From contig NZ_JBFHJW010000006.1 of NCBI RefSeq assembly GCF_041595635.1, positions 45,832 through 109,831 of the forward strand: 64,000 nt of DNA, in the 5' to 3' direction. Below are positions 27,382-37,500 of the stretch, piece by piece; the first letter of the stretch is position 1; every line of letters starts with the position of its first letter. The stretch is from Labilibaculum sp041595635 (lineage in GTDB: Bacteria > Bacteroidota > Bacteroidia > Bacteroidales > Marinifilaceae). The translations under genes were made by a program, and so were the position numbers. The notes below the pieces were generated by a model that saw only the letters and a list, made by a program, of their open reading frames with translations, did no database searches and was not told the DNA's origin.

Positions 27382-28752
27382 CTAAAATTGAAGAGAAAAT
27401 TCGGTTAAGTGGTGGGCTTTTGAACGTACCGAAATTGCACCTCCGTGCAAGCTCATAATTTGTCTGGCGAAATTTAACCCCATACCTGTATGTTTTTCTT
27501 TAGACGTAAAAAAAGGAGTGAAAATATGATTAATATTATCCTGTGTTATGCCCACTCCGTTATCTCTTACAATAATTAAGCTAATTGGGTTTCCAGGACC
27601 TGTCGAAATTGAAATCGATTTTGATTCGGTATTTTGTAAGGCTTCTATTGAATTTCGAATTAGAAGCACTAAAAGTCGAGTGAGCAATTTTTCATCTGCT
27701 ATTACTTCCTGACCAGTTTCCTTAAGGTAATAAGTAAACTCAATCTTTTCAGACTTGAATTCCTCATTCAGTAAATTATTAATACCAGAAAATAATTTTT
27801 CAAGCATAATCAATTCAAAATGAGGCCTTTCTTGTTGTTTTAAATTCTTATACTGATCAAACATCTCAACTAAAGCATTACTTCTTCTTCTAATGGTTTT
27901 TAGTCCCATCAAGGTGTTCGACATGGCTCCCTGGCTCAATATTTCCTGACAAGGTTGACCTCCTTTCTTTTCATAAAATTCAATAAGACGATCGGATAAC
28001 TGACGAATTGGATTAAGTGAATTCATCACTTTTCCGCTAAAAACATGAAGCAATTGATCCATCGTTTCCATCTCCACTCGATCCATGGCATTTTTAATAT
28101 CTTGAAAAGCAATTAGTTTGAAACAATTCTCTTCCATTCTAAAATCAACTGCCGAAATCGCCAATTGTAAGATCCGATGTTTCACCAGATATTTTCTCAA
28201 CTTTTGTTTTCCCGTTTTAACACGAAACAAAAAATCAGGAAAATCTTTATCAATCTTATTTAGTTCGCTAATATTCCCGACATCTTTCACTAAAAAAAGC
28301 TCATTAAATGCCTCATTACAAAAACGAACATTACCCTTATGATCAAAAGCAAGCAAAGCCACACCCATTAGATAACACGCATTCTTGAAGAAAATAAAAT
28401 CCTGTTCCTTTTCAATCTTCACTTTAGCCCTCGCATTTAAAATGCGGTTAAAATTTTGATCTAAACTTTGAAACCTTTTGTGTTTTTCCAATTCATTAGG
28501 TTGTAAAGTATCATACTGATACTCTAATGCATTAAAAAAACGAGATAAATTACGATTTACATTATTGATGTAATAAATTAGATATCCAATTTGCAAAAGC
28601 CACAAGACAAATAAAGCAATAGCAATTGCAAACGCTTGTCCTTTTACAATTAGAAAGCAAAATATAAAAGACGTTAAGGCTACAAACAAAACTTGCAATA
28701 CCATTAAGAGATAAAAATTTTTATCGATCATGCTTCCTTCTTTTCTGCTCAC
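27382..28752 (-). CDS. NtrY-like membrane histidine kinase lacking the phospho-acceptor His
   Basis: 456 residues: two membrane helices (about 12-36 and 39-61), a linker, a PAS-like domain (about 120-215), a DHp-like helix and a GHKL ATPase. The ATPase looks intact, with N box LLIRNSIEAL, DNGVGI, FFTSKEKHTGMGL. The DHp position usually reading THEIMNS is SGKVMNS: Gly240-Lys241 replace His-Glu, while the flanking MNSLNPI fits the NtrY-type family well. It therefore cannot autophosphorylate in the usual way unless another residue is used. No response regulator gene is adjacent. Start ATG at 28752 or 28731. Confidence 0.75.
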   Translation of the reverse strand: MSRKEGSMIDKNFYLLMVLQVLFVALTSFIFCFLIVKGQAFAIAIALFVLWLLQIGYLIYYINNVNRNLSRFFNALEYQYDTLQPNELEKHKRFQSLDQNFNRILNARAKVKIEKEQDFIFFKNACYLMGVALLAFDHKGNVRFCNEAFNELFLVKDVGNISELNKIDKDFPDFLFRVKTGKQKLRKYLVKHRILQLAISAVDFRMEENCFKLIAFQDIKNAMDRVEMETMDQLLHVFSGKVMNSLNPIRQLSDRLIEFYEKKGGQPCQEILSQGAMSNTLMGLKTIRRRSNALVEMFDQYKNLKQQERPHFELIMLEKLFSGINNLLNEEFKSEKIEFTYYLKETGQEVIADEKLLTRLLVLLIRNSIEALQNTESKSISISTGPGNPISLIIVRDNGVGITQDNINHIFTPFFTSKEKHTGMGLNFARQIMSLHGGAISVRSKAHHLTEFSLQF

Positions 28753-28820
28753 TGCAGATCCGTGTTTCTATTGTTAGAATAATCATATTGTTATAAATGT
28801 CATACAATGCTTATAAAAAA

Positions 28821-29981
28821 TCACTTGATATCTTTAACTATTTCATCAGAAAGGCGTTGAAATACCTCTTCGAAGCATCCTACTCCATCTACTTTTGTAA
28901 GTCCATGCATTTGCATGTATTTTTCAATTACAGGAACTGTTTTTTTTTCATGCTCCTGTAAACGTTTTACTATTTTCGAGATGCTAGTATCGTAAGGCAT
29001 ACATCGATCTGTTTTACTTCTAGCATCTAAACGATTGATTAGCTCTAGAGTTGGCACTTCAATTTCGATAACCCGAGAAATAGATGAACCATGCTTTTTC
29101 AGTAAACCATCCAAAATATATGACTGCACCAAAGTTCGGGGAAAGCCTTTAAAAATAAATCCTTTCACTCCTTTCGAATTCTCAATTTTCTTTTCGATAA
29201 GCTGAACTACAATTTCATCGGGAACCAATTCTCCATTTTCATACAAGTCAAAAATGCGCTTACCAATTTTTGATTTAGTTTTAATCTCATAATCAAGCAT
29301 TTGACCTGTTGAAACATATTCTAATTCATATTTTTTGGCCAATGCAAGTCCCTGCGATCCCCTTCCCGAACCTGGATAGCCAAACAAGACTATATTGTAT
29401 AAACTCTTGTTTAATTCTTCCTTTATCACTTTTTGTATATCCCGATTTACTTCTTCAATTGGCTGATCACCCTTTACCTCAAAAAAAATCCCTCTGTCTT
29501 TGTAAAACTTCAACACTGGAAGTGTTTTATCCTTGTATTCCTTTAATCGATTCCGAATCACAAGTTCATTATCATCGGTTCGACCCGAAGTCTTCCCTCT
29601 ATTTAATAAACGAGAAACAGAAACTTCCTCGTCCACCTCTAAGCTAATTAAACAATTCAAGGAGGTGTTCAACTTTATCATTAATCCTTCCAAAATATAG
29701 GCCTGAATGTATGTTCTGGGAAATCCATCGAAAAGAAATCCATTCGAATCGGGATTTTCAGTGATTGTTTTCTCAATTATCTGTACAATCACTTCATCAG
29801 AAACCAAACCACCAGAAGCAATTGTACTTTGTGCTTCGAGTCCTAATTTACTTTTTTCAGACATCTCTTTTCGTAGCAAATCACCAGTAGAAATGTAAAA
29901 AAGATTGTACTGTTCAAGTAAAAACTCCGATTGAGTTCCTTTTCCAGCACCTGGAGGACCAAATAGTGCAATGTTCAACAT
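28821..29981 (-). CDS. adk: Tandem (fused) adenylate kinase with a degenerate second domain
   Basis: 386 residues from the ATG at 29981, which starts at the strand before the P-loop. Domain 1 (1-190) has all adenylate kinase features: GPPGAGKGTQ with Lys14, Arg37, GFLFDGFPRT with Asp85/Arg89, LID TSGRTDD and VIRNRL. Domain 2 (194-386) is a second adenylate kinase whose P-loop is GYPGSGRGSQ (Arg207 in place of Lys), with Asp230 for Arg37 and Lys278 for Asp85. It therefore looks catalytically inactive or altered. Bacterial Adk is normally a single ~190-residue domain. A longer frame to 30032 exists but the extra residues do not look like Adk. Confidence 0.88.
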   Translation of the reverse strand: MLNIALFGPPGAGKGTQSEFLLEQYNLFYISTGDLLRKEMSEKSKLGLEAQSTIASGGLVSDEVIVQIIEKTITENPDSNGFLFDGFPRTYIQAYILEGLMIKLNTSLNCLISLEVDEEVSVSRLLNRGKTSGRTDDNELVIRNRLKEYKDKTLPVLKFYKDRGIFFEVKGDQPIEEVNRDIQKVIKEELNKSLYNIVLFGYPGSGRGSQGLALAKKYELEYVSTGQMLDYEIKTKSKIGKRIFDLYENGELVPDEIVVQLIEKKIENSKGVKGFIFKGFPRTLVQSYILDGLLKKHGSSISRVIEIEVPTLELINRLDARSKTDRCMPYDTSISKIVKRLQEHEKKTVPVIEKYMQMHGLTKVDGVGCFEEVFQRLSDEIVKDIK

Positions 29982-30374
29982 ATAAATTTTAGTTTGTTTA
30001 ATACTCATATGAAAATAATAGAATTTACACACAATGTACTATTTATCGTAATTAAGACCAAGAAGATCAGTCATAATCATGAACCATACAGAAGGTGTTT
30101 TTGTCTTATTTGTGGCATACAATTTCAATCTTTTTAAAGAAACTCATCGTATTTTAATCGACAATTATCGATATAATTGCTCCTCACAACTAATAAAAGG
30201 AATCTACAATTCACAAAAGACCAATTTAAACAGCTCATGCATGATAAAAGAATGATAGAATCTTATAGCGAATGATTTTTTCTCGATAAGAAAGAAAGAC
30301 TTTAAATTAGCATTACAAATAGGTAATTATCAGACTTTTCCATAAATTATTACTATCATGTAAAATCGACTGTT
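29982..30374. other. 393-bp divergent spacer
   Basis: Between the divergent adenylate kinase and cytochrome genes. AT-rich; no promoter, RNA or repeat is convincing. Confidence 0.5.
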
Positions 30375-31880
30375 ATGAAACTACCCAAATCAACCTACAA
30401 TTGGCTCTCTATTTTAGGTGCGAGCATAGCAATCATAGCTTTTTTTCTCATCGTTTTTTTCTTTGTAATTTCGGTTCTTTTCGATCAGGGGAGCTCCTAC
30501 ATGGGCTTAATTATTTACCTAATATTACCGACTTTTATGGTAATTGGAATGCTGCTTATCCCTATCGGAATGCTGATTCAGATTCGTCGAAAAAAGAACC
30601 AAATATTTATAGCAGAAGGTATGAAATGGCCTCGAGTCGATTTAAATGATTCTAAACACAGAAATGCCTTCACCTTATTTGTTGTAATCAGTTTTCTCTT
30701 TCTTTTTCTTTCCTCAATAGGAAGCTACGAAGCTTTTCAATATAGCGAATCGGTTCCTTTTTGTGGCACTCTTTGTCATTCGGTTATGGAACCTGAATAT
30801 GTCACCTATCAAAAATCGGCTCATGCAAAAGTAGCATGCGTAGAATGTCATGTTGGTTCTGGAGCCGATTGGTATGTGCGCTCCAAATTAAGTGGTTTGT
30901 ATCAAGTTTATGCCGTTGCTGTAAATAATTACCCTCGACCCATTCCTACACCACTTGCCGACCTTCGCCCTGCCCAGGAAACTTGTGAGCATTGTCATTG
31001 GCCCGAAAAATTTTACTCAAATCGGATCAAAAAAGAACGCCATTATTTAACTGATGAAAATAACAGCGAGTGGAACATTCAATTAAGTATGAAAACAGGT
31101 GCCAATCACCACACCGAAAAACTATCCGAAGGGATTCATTGGCACATTAACCCTGATGTGAAAATTGAATTCATGTCGACCGATAACAAATCAGAATTTA
31201 TTCAATGGATCAGATACACAAATCTGGCAACGGGAGAAATCCAAATTTTTGAAGACAATATGATGCCTCCAGATAGCAGCTTTTTTGCGGATGGACAACT
31301 GCACGAAATGGATTGTATGGATTGCCACAATCGCCCATCTCATATTTACTTATCACCTCCTGATTATATTGATGCTTCCTTGTCGAAAAATGACATCGAT
31401 AAAAATATACCTTTTATTAAGCTTGCAGCCATGGAAGCATTAAAAGAAATTTATGTGAGTAAGGATAGTGCTAATCTAGGAATTACAAATAGCATTCTGA
31501 ATTTTTACCAAGAGAACTATCCCGATATCCTAACTAAACATGAACCCAAAATCTCACAGGCTATCAATGCAATTAAATCTGCTTATCATGAAAATACCTT
31601 TCCCGAAATGAAGGTACGCTGGGATGTATACCCCGATCATAAAAGCCATATAGAAACACAGGGCTGTTTCCGTTGCCACGATGATAATCATGTTAGCAAA
31701 GAAGGCAAGATCATTTCTAAAGATTGCAACCTATGCCATTCCATTATTGCACAAGGAAAACCAGATTCCCTAAACATGGCCTTTTCATCTGAAAATATGG
31801 AATTTATTCATCCTGTTTACATCGGAACAGATTGGAAAGATTACTCCTGCGTAGACTGCCATGCCTATCTTTATCCATAG
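30375..31880 (+). CDS. NapC/NirT-related seven-haem cytochrome c membrane protein
   Basis: 501 residues: three N-terminal membrane helices, then a periplasmic c-type haem domain. Seven haem-attachment motifs can be read: one CX3CH (FCGTLCHSVM, near residue 133) and six CXXCH (CVECH, CEHCH, CMDCH, CFRCH, CNLCH, CVDCH). The first two match the NapC/NrfH haem-1/haem-2 region (Met and PEY after haem 1, AHAKVACVECHVG), so it probably takes electrons from menaquinol and passes them to a periplasmic reductase. No reductase gene is adjacent. The extra C-terminal haems go beyond the usual four-haem NapC. Confidence 0.82.
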   Translation: MKLPKSTYNWLSILGASIAIIAFFLIVFFFVISVLFDQGSSYMGLIIYLILPTFMVIGMLLIPIGMLIQIRRKKNQIFIAEGMKWPRVDLNDSKHRNAFTLFVVISFLFLFLSSIGSYEAFQYSESVPFCGTLCHSVMEPEYVTYQKSAHAKVACVECHVGSGADWYVRSKLSGLYQVYAVAVNNYPRPIPTPLADLRPAQETCEHCHWPEKFYSNRIKKERHYLTDENNSEWNIQLSMKTGANHHTEKLSEGIHWHINPDVKIEFMSTDNKSEFIQWIRYTNLATGEIQIFEDNMMPPDSSFFADGQLHEMDCMDCHNRPSHIYLSPPDYIDASLSKNDIDKNIPFIKLAAMEALKEIYVSKDSANLGITNSILNFYQENYPDILTKHEPKISQAINAIKSAYHENTFPEMKVRWDVYPDHKSHIETQGCFRCHDDNHVSKEGKIISKDCNLCHSIIAQGKPDSLNMAFSSENMEFIHPVYIGTDWKDYSCVDCHAYLYP

Positions 31881-31963
31881 AAAGAGCCTCATGAGAATCA
31901 TTCTATTTGGAATTGTTTTAATTAAAGAAGATATTCGTATCGGAAATAGAATAAAACAAAAGA

Positions 31964-32344
31964 ATGAAACAAAATAGATTGAGTGGATCGGAACTTCATG
32001 AATTAGGAGTTAAATGGGTTTACAAACACATAAAAGACGAATTTGAAGTACTTTCGATAAACATAGAATTCGAAAAAAACCCGCAAATTTTAGCTCGAAA
32101 AAATGATCAATTGCATTTTATCGTAGTAAAAACCAGCACTTATCCCGACTTAGGTTCGCTATCGCCTTCGGCAGCAGAAGAAATTATTAAGCATGCCGAC
32201 AAGCACAAGGCAAAAATTTTATTTGCTCATGTTGGAGTTGCTAATGCCGACACCAAGGATGAAAAAGAAATGCAACATCCTAAAAAAGGAGGTCATTATT
32301 ACATCAACTATACAGGCTTAAGCATTCAGCCTAACATTTTATAA
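31964..32344 (+). CDS. Hypothetical protein, possibly PD-(D/E)XK/YraN-like
   Basis: 126 residues, no signal peptide. An N-terminal helix (HELGVKWVYKHIKD) is followed by ILARKNDQLHFIVVKTSTYP, a strand arrangement like the nuclease-fold core of YraN/UPF0102, but the usual Glu before the Lys (V-E-V-K) is replaced by Val. The rest (AAEEIIKHADKHKAKILFAHVGV) looks like a normal helix-strand pair. I do not recognise the family with confidence. It lies 32 bp before pdxH, so both may be one transcript. Confidence 0.45.
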   Translation: MKQNRLSGSELHELGVKWVYKHIKDEFEVLSINIEFEKNPQILARKNDQLHFIVVKTSTYPDLGSLSPSAAEEIIKHADKHKAKILFAHVGVANADTKDEKEMQHPKKGGHYYINYTGLSIQPNIL

Positions 32345-32376
32345 AATCAAAATATTTACAGGCAAAATAAAAAAGA

Positions 32377-33015
32377 ATGAATAAGGATATTAAGAAACTC
32401 CGGCATGAATATGGCCAACGTTCCCTAACTCGATCGGAAATCAATTCGAATCCATTTACTCAGTTCCGTATATGGTTTGAAGAAGCCGTAAAAATGCAAC
32501 TTCCCGATGCCAACGCCATGACTCTCGCCACTGTTTCGCCCGATAATAGACCCTCGGCAAGAATTCTTCTTTTAAAAGATTTTAGTGAGAAAGGTTTCTG
32601 TTTTTTTACCAACTATCAAAGCCGAAAAGGAAAGGACATTGACAAAAACGCATATGGAGCCTTGGTTTTTTTTTGGCCCGAGCTGGAACGACAAATACGC
32701 ATTGAAGGAAAAATTACCAAACTAAAAGCAGAAGATTCTAATCAATATTTTTTTGAACGCCCAATAGGAAGTCGAATGGCAGCTTCAGTATCGCCTCAAA
32801 GTACTGAAATTGAAAACCGAGAAAGCCTAATTGAAATGATGAATCAATTTGAAAATGAACACGGGACAATATTCAATCGACCTGATTTCTGGGGAGGCTA
32901 TCAACTACAACCTGATCTTTTTGAATTTTGGCAAGGACGAGAAAATCGATTAAATGACAGAATTGAATATACTTTAGAAAATAAAAAGTGGAAACACAGA
33001 AGACTTGCTCCATAA
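32377..33015 (+). CDS. pdxH: Pyridoxamine 5'-phosphate oxidase
   Basis: PdxH oxidises pyridoxine or pyridoxamine phosphate to PLP with FMN. 212 residues, usual length. The order of motifs fits: LRHEYGQRSL at the N-terminus, NAMTLATVSPDNRPSARILL, GFCFFTNYQSRKGKDI with the FMN-binding Arg/Lys, the RPIGSRMAASVSPQS loop, and the C-terminal DRIEY...WKHRRLAP, which is the PdxH signature tail. Strong call. It is followed by a good terminator. Confidence 0.96.
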   Translation: MNKDIKKLRHEYGQRSLTRSEINSNPFTQFRIWFEEAVKMQLPDANAMTLATVSPDNRPSARILLLKDFSEKGFCFFTNYQSRKGKDIDKNAYGALVFFWPELERQIRIEGKITKLKAEDSNQYFFERPIGSRMAASVSPQSTEIENRESLIEMMNQFENEHGTIFNRPDFWGGYQLQPDLFEFWQGRENRLNDRIEYTLENKKWKHRRLAP

Positions 33016-33165
33016 AAACACCAGCTTTATCAACAAAAAAGACACATTCATATAAAAAGCTATAAATAACCTCTTTTCTTAGGTTACCTTTTACCAAATT
33101 GCCGTACTAAGTAGTAGGAACGATGTCCAAAAGTTCCTATTCAATTTTAATGTGTGTAGTTACAG

Positions 33166-33202
33166 AACGCCCCCTTTTTGTTGTAAAGGGGGTGTTTTTT
33201 TT
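33166..33202 (+). terminator. Terminator of pdxH (convergent with the PfkB gene)
   Basis: A 12-bp GC-rich stem (33166-33177 with 33185-33196, one G-U pair) is followed by about six Ts. On the minus strand it would lack a T-run, so it works mainly for pdxH; its end touches the PfkB stop. Confidence 0.88.
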
Positions 33203-34124
33203 ATAAGCGGTACTCACTAGCTGTTTCAATGGGTAAAAAATTATCGTAAATCATACAAACCTGCTGTGAAAAAAAGGTTGCAAAACGTGCCAAATCATCT
33301 CTGTTCTTTTCCGATAGCACAACCAAATCAGACACTTTAATTCCATTTCGAACACAAACAAATGCAATAGCTGCATTTACCGTATCGCCAGCACCCACAG
33401 TACTAACAGGCTTAATGGAAGGAACTGTATAATAATACTCCTGCTTGTTGTGAATGAATAAACCATCCTTATTTGCTGTATAAATGAGTAAAGCATCCGA
33501 GAATTCACTCATCCATTGATATGCCTGTTCAGCATTTGTACTGTTGCAAATAAATTGAAAATCTTCATTTGATGCCTTCACAACATTAGCCAGAGCCATA
33601 TTCTCTTTTATGTAGGGAAGAACCTCTGGCAACATTTGTAAATGTTGAGAACGAAAATTTGGATCGTAAATGATTAAAGCTCCCTTCTTTTTACAATCTA
33701 GAAGGAAGGCACTTAAGGCAAATCTAAATTCCTTTTTTATGGCCAAAAAAGATCCAAATAGAATAATATCATTTTTTGCAACATCGGTAGGAAAAACAAC
33801 GGTATGAGGCAGTCCTTTACGTGTTTTGTAAAAAGAATAATCGGCATTTTTATTTTCATCGAGATAAGCCAAAGCCAAATTTGAATTTGTATCGGTAAAA
33901 TAAGATATGTGTTGAGTATCAACTCCATTTTCGCCCAAAAAACTTTTTATCTGATCTCCAACCCGATCCATACCTAGCTCACTAATTAAAGAAACATTAA
34001 TCCCTAATCGGCCAAGCGTTACCGCCGAATTTAAAAAAGATCCCCCTGGCTTTGCTTCCACCGGAATATTATTCTCAAAAAAAACATCCAAAACACAATC
34101 ACCAATGGCATATACTTTTCTCAT
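33201..34124 (-). CDS. PfkB-family carbohydrate kinase (fructokinase-like)
   Basis: 307 residues. The N-terminal PfkB region (AIGDCVLDVFFENN) and the di-glycine PGGSFLNSAVTLGRLG are present, and the C-terminal signature PVSTVGAGDTVNAAIAFV contains the catalytic Asp of the GAGD motif. The family phosphorylates sugars, most often fructose, ribose or 2-keto-sugars; fructokinase is a guess from overall similarity. It stands alone, convergent with pdxH. Confidence 0.85.
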   Translation of the reverse strand: MRKVYAIGDCVLDVFFENNIPVEAKPGGSFLNSAVTLGRLGINVSLISELGMDRVGDQIKSFLGENGVDTQHISYFTDTNSNLALAYLDENKNADYSFYKTRKGLPHTVVFPTDVAKNDIILFGSFLAIKKEFRFALSAFLLDCKKKGALIIYDPNFRSQHLQMLPEVLPYIKENMALANVVKASNEDFQFICNSTNAEQAYQWMSEFSDALLIYTANKDGLFIHNKQEYYYTVPSIKPVSTVGAGDTVNAAIAFVCVRNGIKVSDLVVLSEKNRDDLARFATFFSQQVCMIYDNFLPIETASEYRL

Positions 34125-34535
34125 TTCTAATTATTTGATATTAATTACAACTATCGTTTTTAAGGTCTAACAAGATACAAATTCCAAATAAAGGATCTAA
34201 AAGCTACGAGTAGATTAGTATAAAAAAAGATAATCATGAATCATTCATTAAAATTACACCCTAAAATTCTTCTAAAAAAATATAAATATAGGATGCAATT
34301 GATCATCGATTAATTGGGAATTTTCACAAATTTTATTAATTTGTAACCTTTATAAATAAGGGTCAAAATTTCATATTTAAATCGTTTTCGCCTCTTATAA
34401 ATTGTGCCTTCTAAAATTAGTACGGTTAAATAAAATTGCGTGAATCCATGTAAGTTAAATTGTATCTTTTAGAATCAGCGAAAATAAAGTAAATTTGGTT
34501 CCGTCATTCCCTAAGCAAAAATAAATTGGAAACAT
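34125..34535. other. 411-bp divergent spacer
   Basis: Between the divergent PfkB and large PEPCK-like genes. AT-rich, with no recognised repeat or RNA gene. Promoters for both should be here. Confidence 0.45.
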
Positions 34536-37500
34536 ATGCAAAGTAAAAAACAAAATAAAAGTGAAATTAAATCTAAGGAGGTTAAAACAGATCAAAGAGA
34601 TTTGATCCGCTATATTAACCTGCAACTGGCATCAATGGATCAGCCTATTTTTACAGAAAGTTCCGATGAAGAACAAAATCAACTATCCGATCCGAAATTC
34701 ATTCAACTTACTGATAGCCTGATAAAAAATTACCGTGCAAAATCGCGATTATTGGCAGATCACCTATGTCCTGCGGATATGCGGATACAAAATTTTTTAA
34801 ATGATTATTTAAAAGATGTTGATGAAAATGTAGCTAAAATTCCAAATTCGACATTCATTCTTGATCAACCAGGAATAGCAAGAGAATTAAGTCTTCCTCC
34901 AGACAAGGATGAACATATCACAGACTTACTAAGCTCATATAGAATAAAACAAGGAGTTCTACACAACCCAAAACACGACAGAAGAACAACAAGCGGTTCC
35001 TTTCATATTGTTGATGGAAGTTTACCGGTTCCTTTGGATAAAATTGAAGTTCCCAAAAAAGCATTTGCAAAATTTTTGCAAGCAGCTTTTGCTCCCAATG
35101 CAAAATTAAAACAACTTCCATTTACAGCGACACAAGATGACAAAGCTGAACTAATGGTTTCCCTTTTATTACGTCCGATTGTATGCCCGGAGGTAAAAGG
35201 GATCATCAGTCAAAAATCTCTGGAGGTTCGTTTCTTTGCTCCAGGTAGTTTAGTAAGTAACCTTGATTTTGTAGAGTCTATTTTTGGCAACGCAGGAGAT
35301 CCTAACATTCCAGCCAACGACGCAGGTTTAGATCCAGAACATTGGACTGGACATACGGGTTGTATTGTATTAGCTCCACAATTGTTAGCATTAAAGAAAA
35401 AAGATCTGGGATTACCACACTACGACGATGCAACTGAGCGTCAGAGAAATGATGGTGTTTGCTGGAAGGATGAGAATGAACTTTATAACAATGGAAATGC
35501 TTTTAAACTAACCTGTCGTAGCGAAAAAGGGGTTGTAATTACCTTAATTGCAGATAATTATTTTGGTTACTCTAAAAAAGAGATCAAAACGCAAATTAGT
35601 TTCTCGGCCAATCTTTATGGTTTAGCAGAAGAGGAACACTCAGGAGGAGCAATTGCATTCCCTCGTAAAAATTTAGGAGACGGTTTTAATGGAGCGCTTT
35701 TCATGAAAAATGTACTGAAAAAACAGTACAGCTACGATGAAATGATCAAACAATTCGGCGAAACCATGGAAGTACATCCTGAAGGTTTTGCTACTGATAC
35801 AACATATCCAAACATATACTATATCAATGAAAATGCGAATATAGACCTTTACGAAAGCCAGATAAGCTGGGAGAATAATGGTAAAAAAGAACATATTCGT
35901 TTACTTCCTGATTACTACTACGTGCATCCATCTGGTTTCAAGATACATATGGAAAAGCATCCAACAGCTCCATCATGGAGATTGGTTAGTACATTTGCCG
36001 AAGGAACTTTCTGCCACAAGCCTTGTACTGTTTCAGGTGGTGGAAAATCAGAAATTTCTAAATCGTTACTAAACGCCATCATTTACAGCTCTTTCTATAT
36101 TCAAGATATGGATACTGACTTTAATTTGGCAGATCAAGTCATTAATTACAATTATACTCATCGTTGGAATGATGCTCCTAACCGAACTGTTCCAGCACGA
36201 GCTCTTTTAAGTTCAGACAGATCTTTAGGTTCGGTGGTGAAGTTGTTAACTCCTTCGAAATATTATACAACTGAATACAATGAATTTTTAAATTCGATTC
36301 CTGATCATGTGAAAGCATTGGTTCTTTTTGTAAAAAGATTCTATCGTCCGGGAAGAACAGACAGCAACTGGAGAGACTATTTCTCGGTTGATGTGATCAA
36401 TGGCAGAAAAGGTCATGAATTGTTGTTTAATAATCGTAAGATTGTTGCTAGTTACTTGCGAGTAGGATTTGCTGGTGATAAATCCTGGTATTTGAATAAA
36501 TTGCGTCAGGATTTTATTGCTGCAGCAAAAATTCAAATGGAAGATGATATTACCGCTTCCATTGTTCTTCCTGCTAATCAATTCAACTACTTAAATTCCT
36601 CTTACGATAATAAAAGTATCAAACTGACTGCCAATTGTGAAGAACGCTTTTTCCAGCGTCCTGATGAAGCAGTGAATAGAGGCTACGATAAAGAAGCTGA
36701 AGCTGATCTATCCATGAGAAATAACTTTACATCGAACTATGAGCCACTTAGCCGAAAAGACGGTAAAGAATTATTAGCCGATGCTATTGGATTTGATTTG
36801 TATACAAAACCAATTCAAGAAATCATTCGTCAAGGAGCTGAAAGCAAAAAGTCGAATTACTTTATTTCTCCTTCTCATACGCGAATTGTAGATGGTAAAC
36901 CGTCACAAAATCCACGTTACCTGCAGATTCGACCTGATTTGGTAAATCCTGTTGACGATCGATTGGCGGAAATAGGTATTCGCTTGGCCCGAAGAATTCC
37001 TTTGGATCAGCCCGTACATCATCCAGTAAATGCAGTATTACCAGGTCGTAGAAATAATCCTGCCGATAAAGCAGCTGGTATTCGTGCGTTAAGTGTTTAC
37101 AATCCAATCCACTTTCAGGAATTGCCTGAATTATTTATGGATTTCATTTGTAGTTTAACAGGGAAATCACCTTCCACTACAGGTGCTGGGTCGGAAGGAG
37201 CCTTAACAAAAGGTCCATTTAACATGCTGTCTCCAACTACAGATTTAAACAATGCTTTGCTTTCTTATATCCTTACCGGATATCAGGGATTTTCTTCAGC
37301 TGCAGGCCATGTAGGAACTGAAAATCGATTCGATCATGATGTTTCTTTGCTTATTCCTGAACTTTGGTGTAGACTGAAGGAAGAATGTCGCGATCCTAAA
37401 TTGATGATAAAAGAAGGTTCTCTCGAAAAACTTGAGGATTTTGAGTTCGAAGGAGAAAAAATCAAAGCAAGTCGTCTTGGATATCGTATTACTGAAGAAT

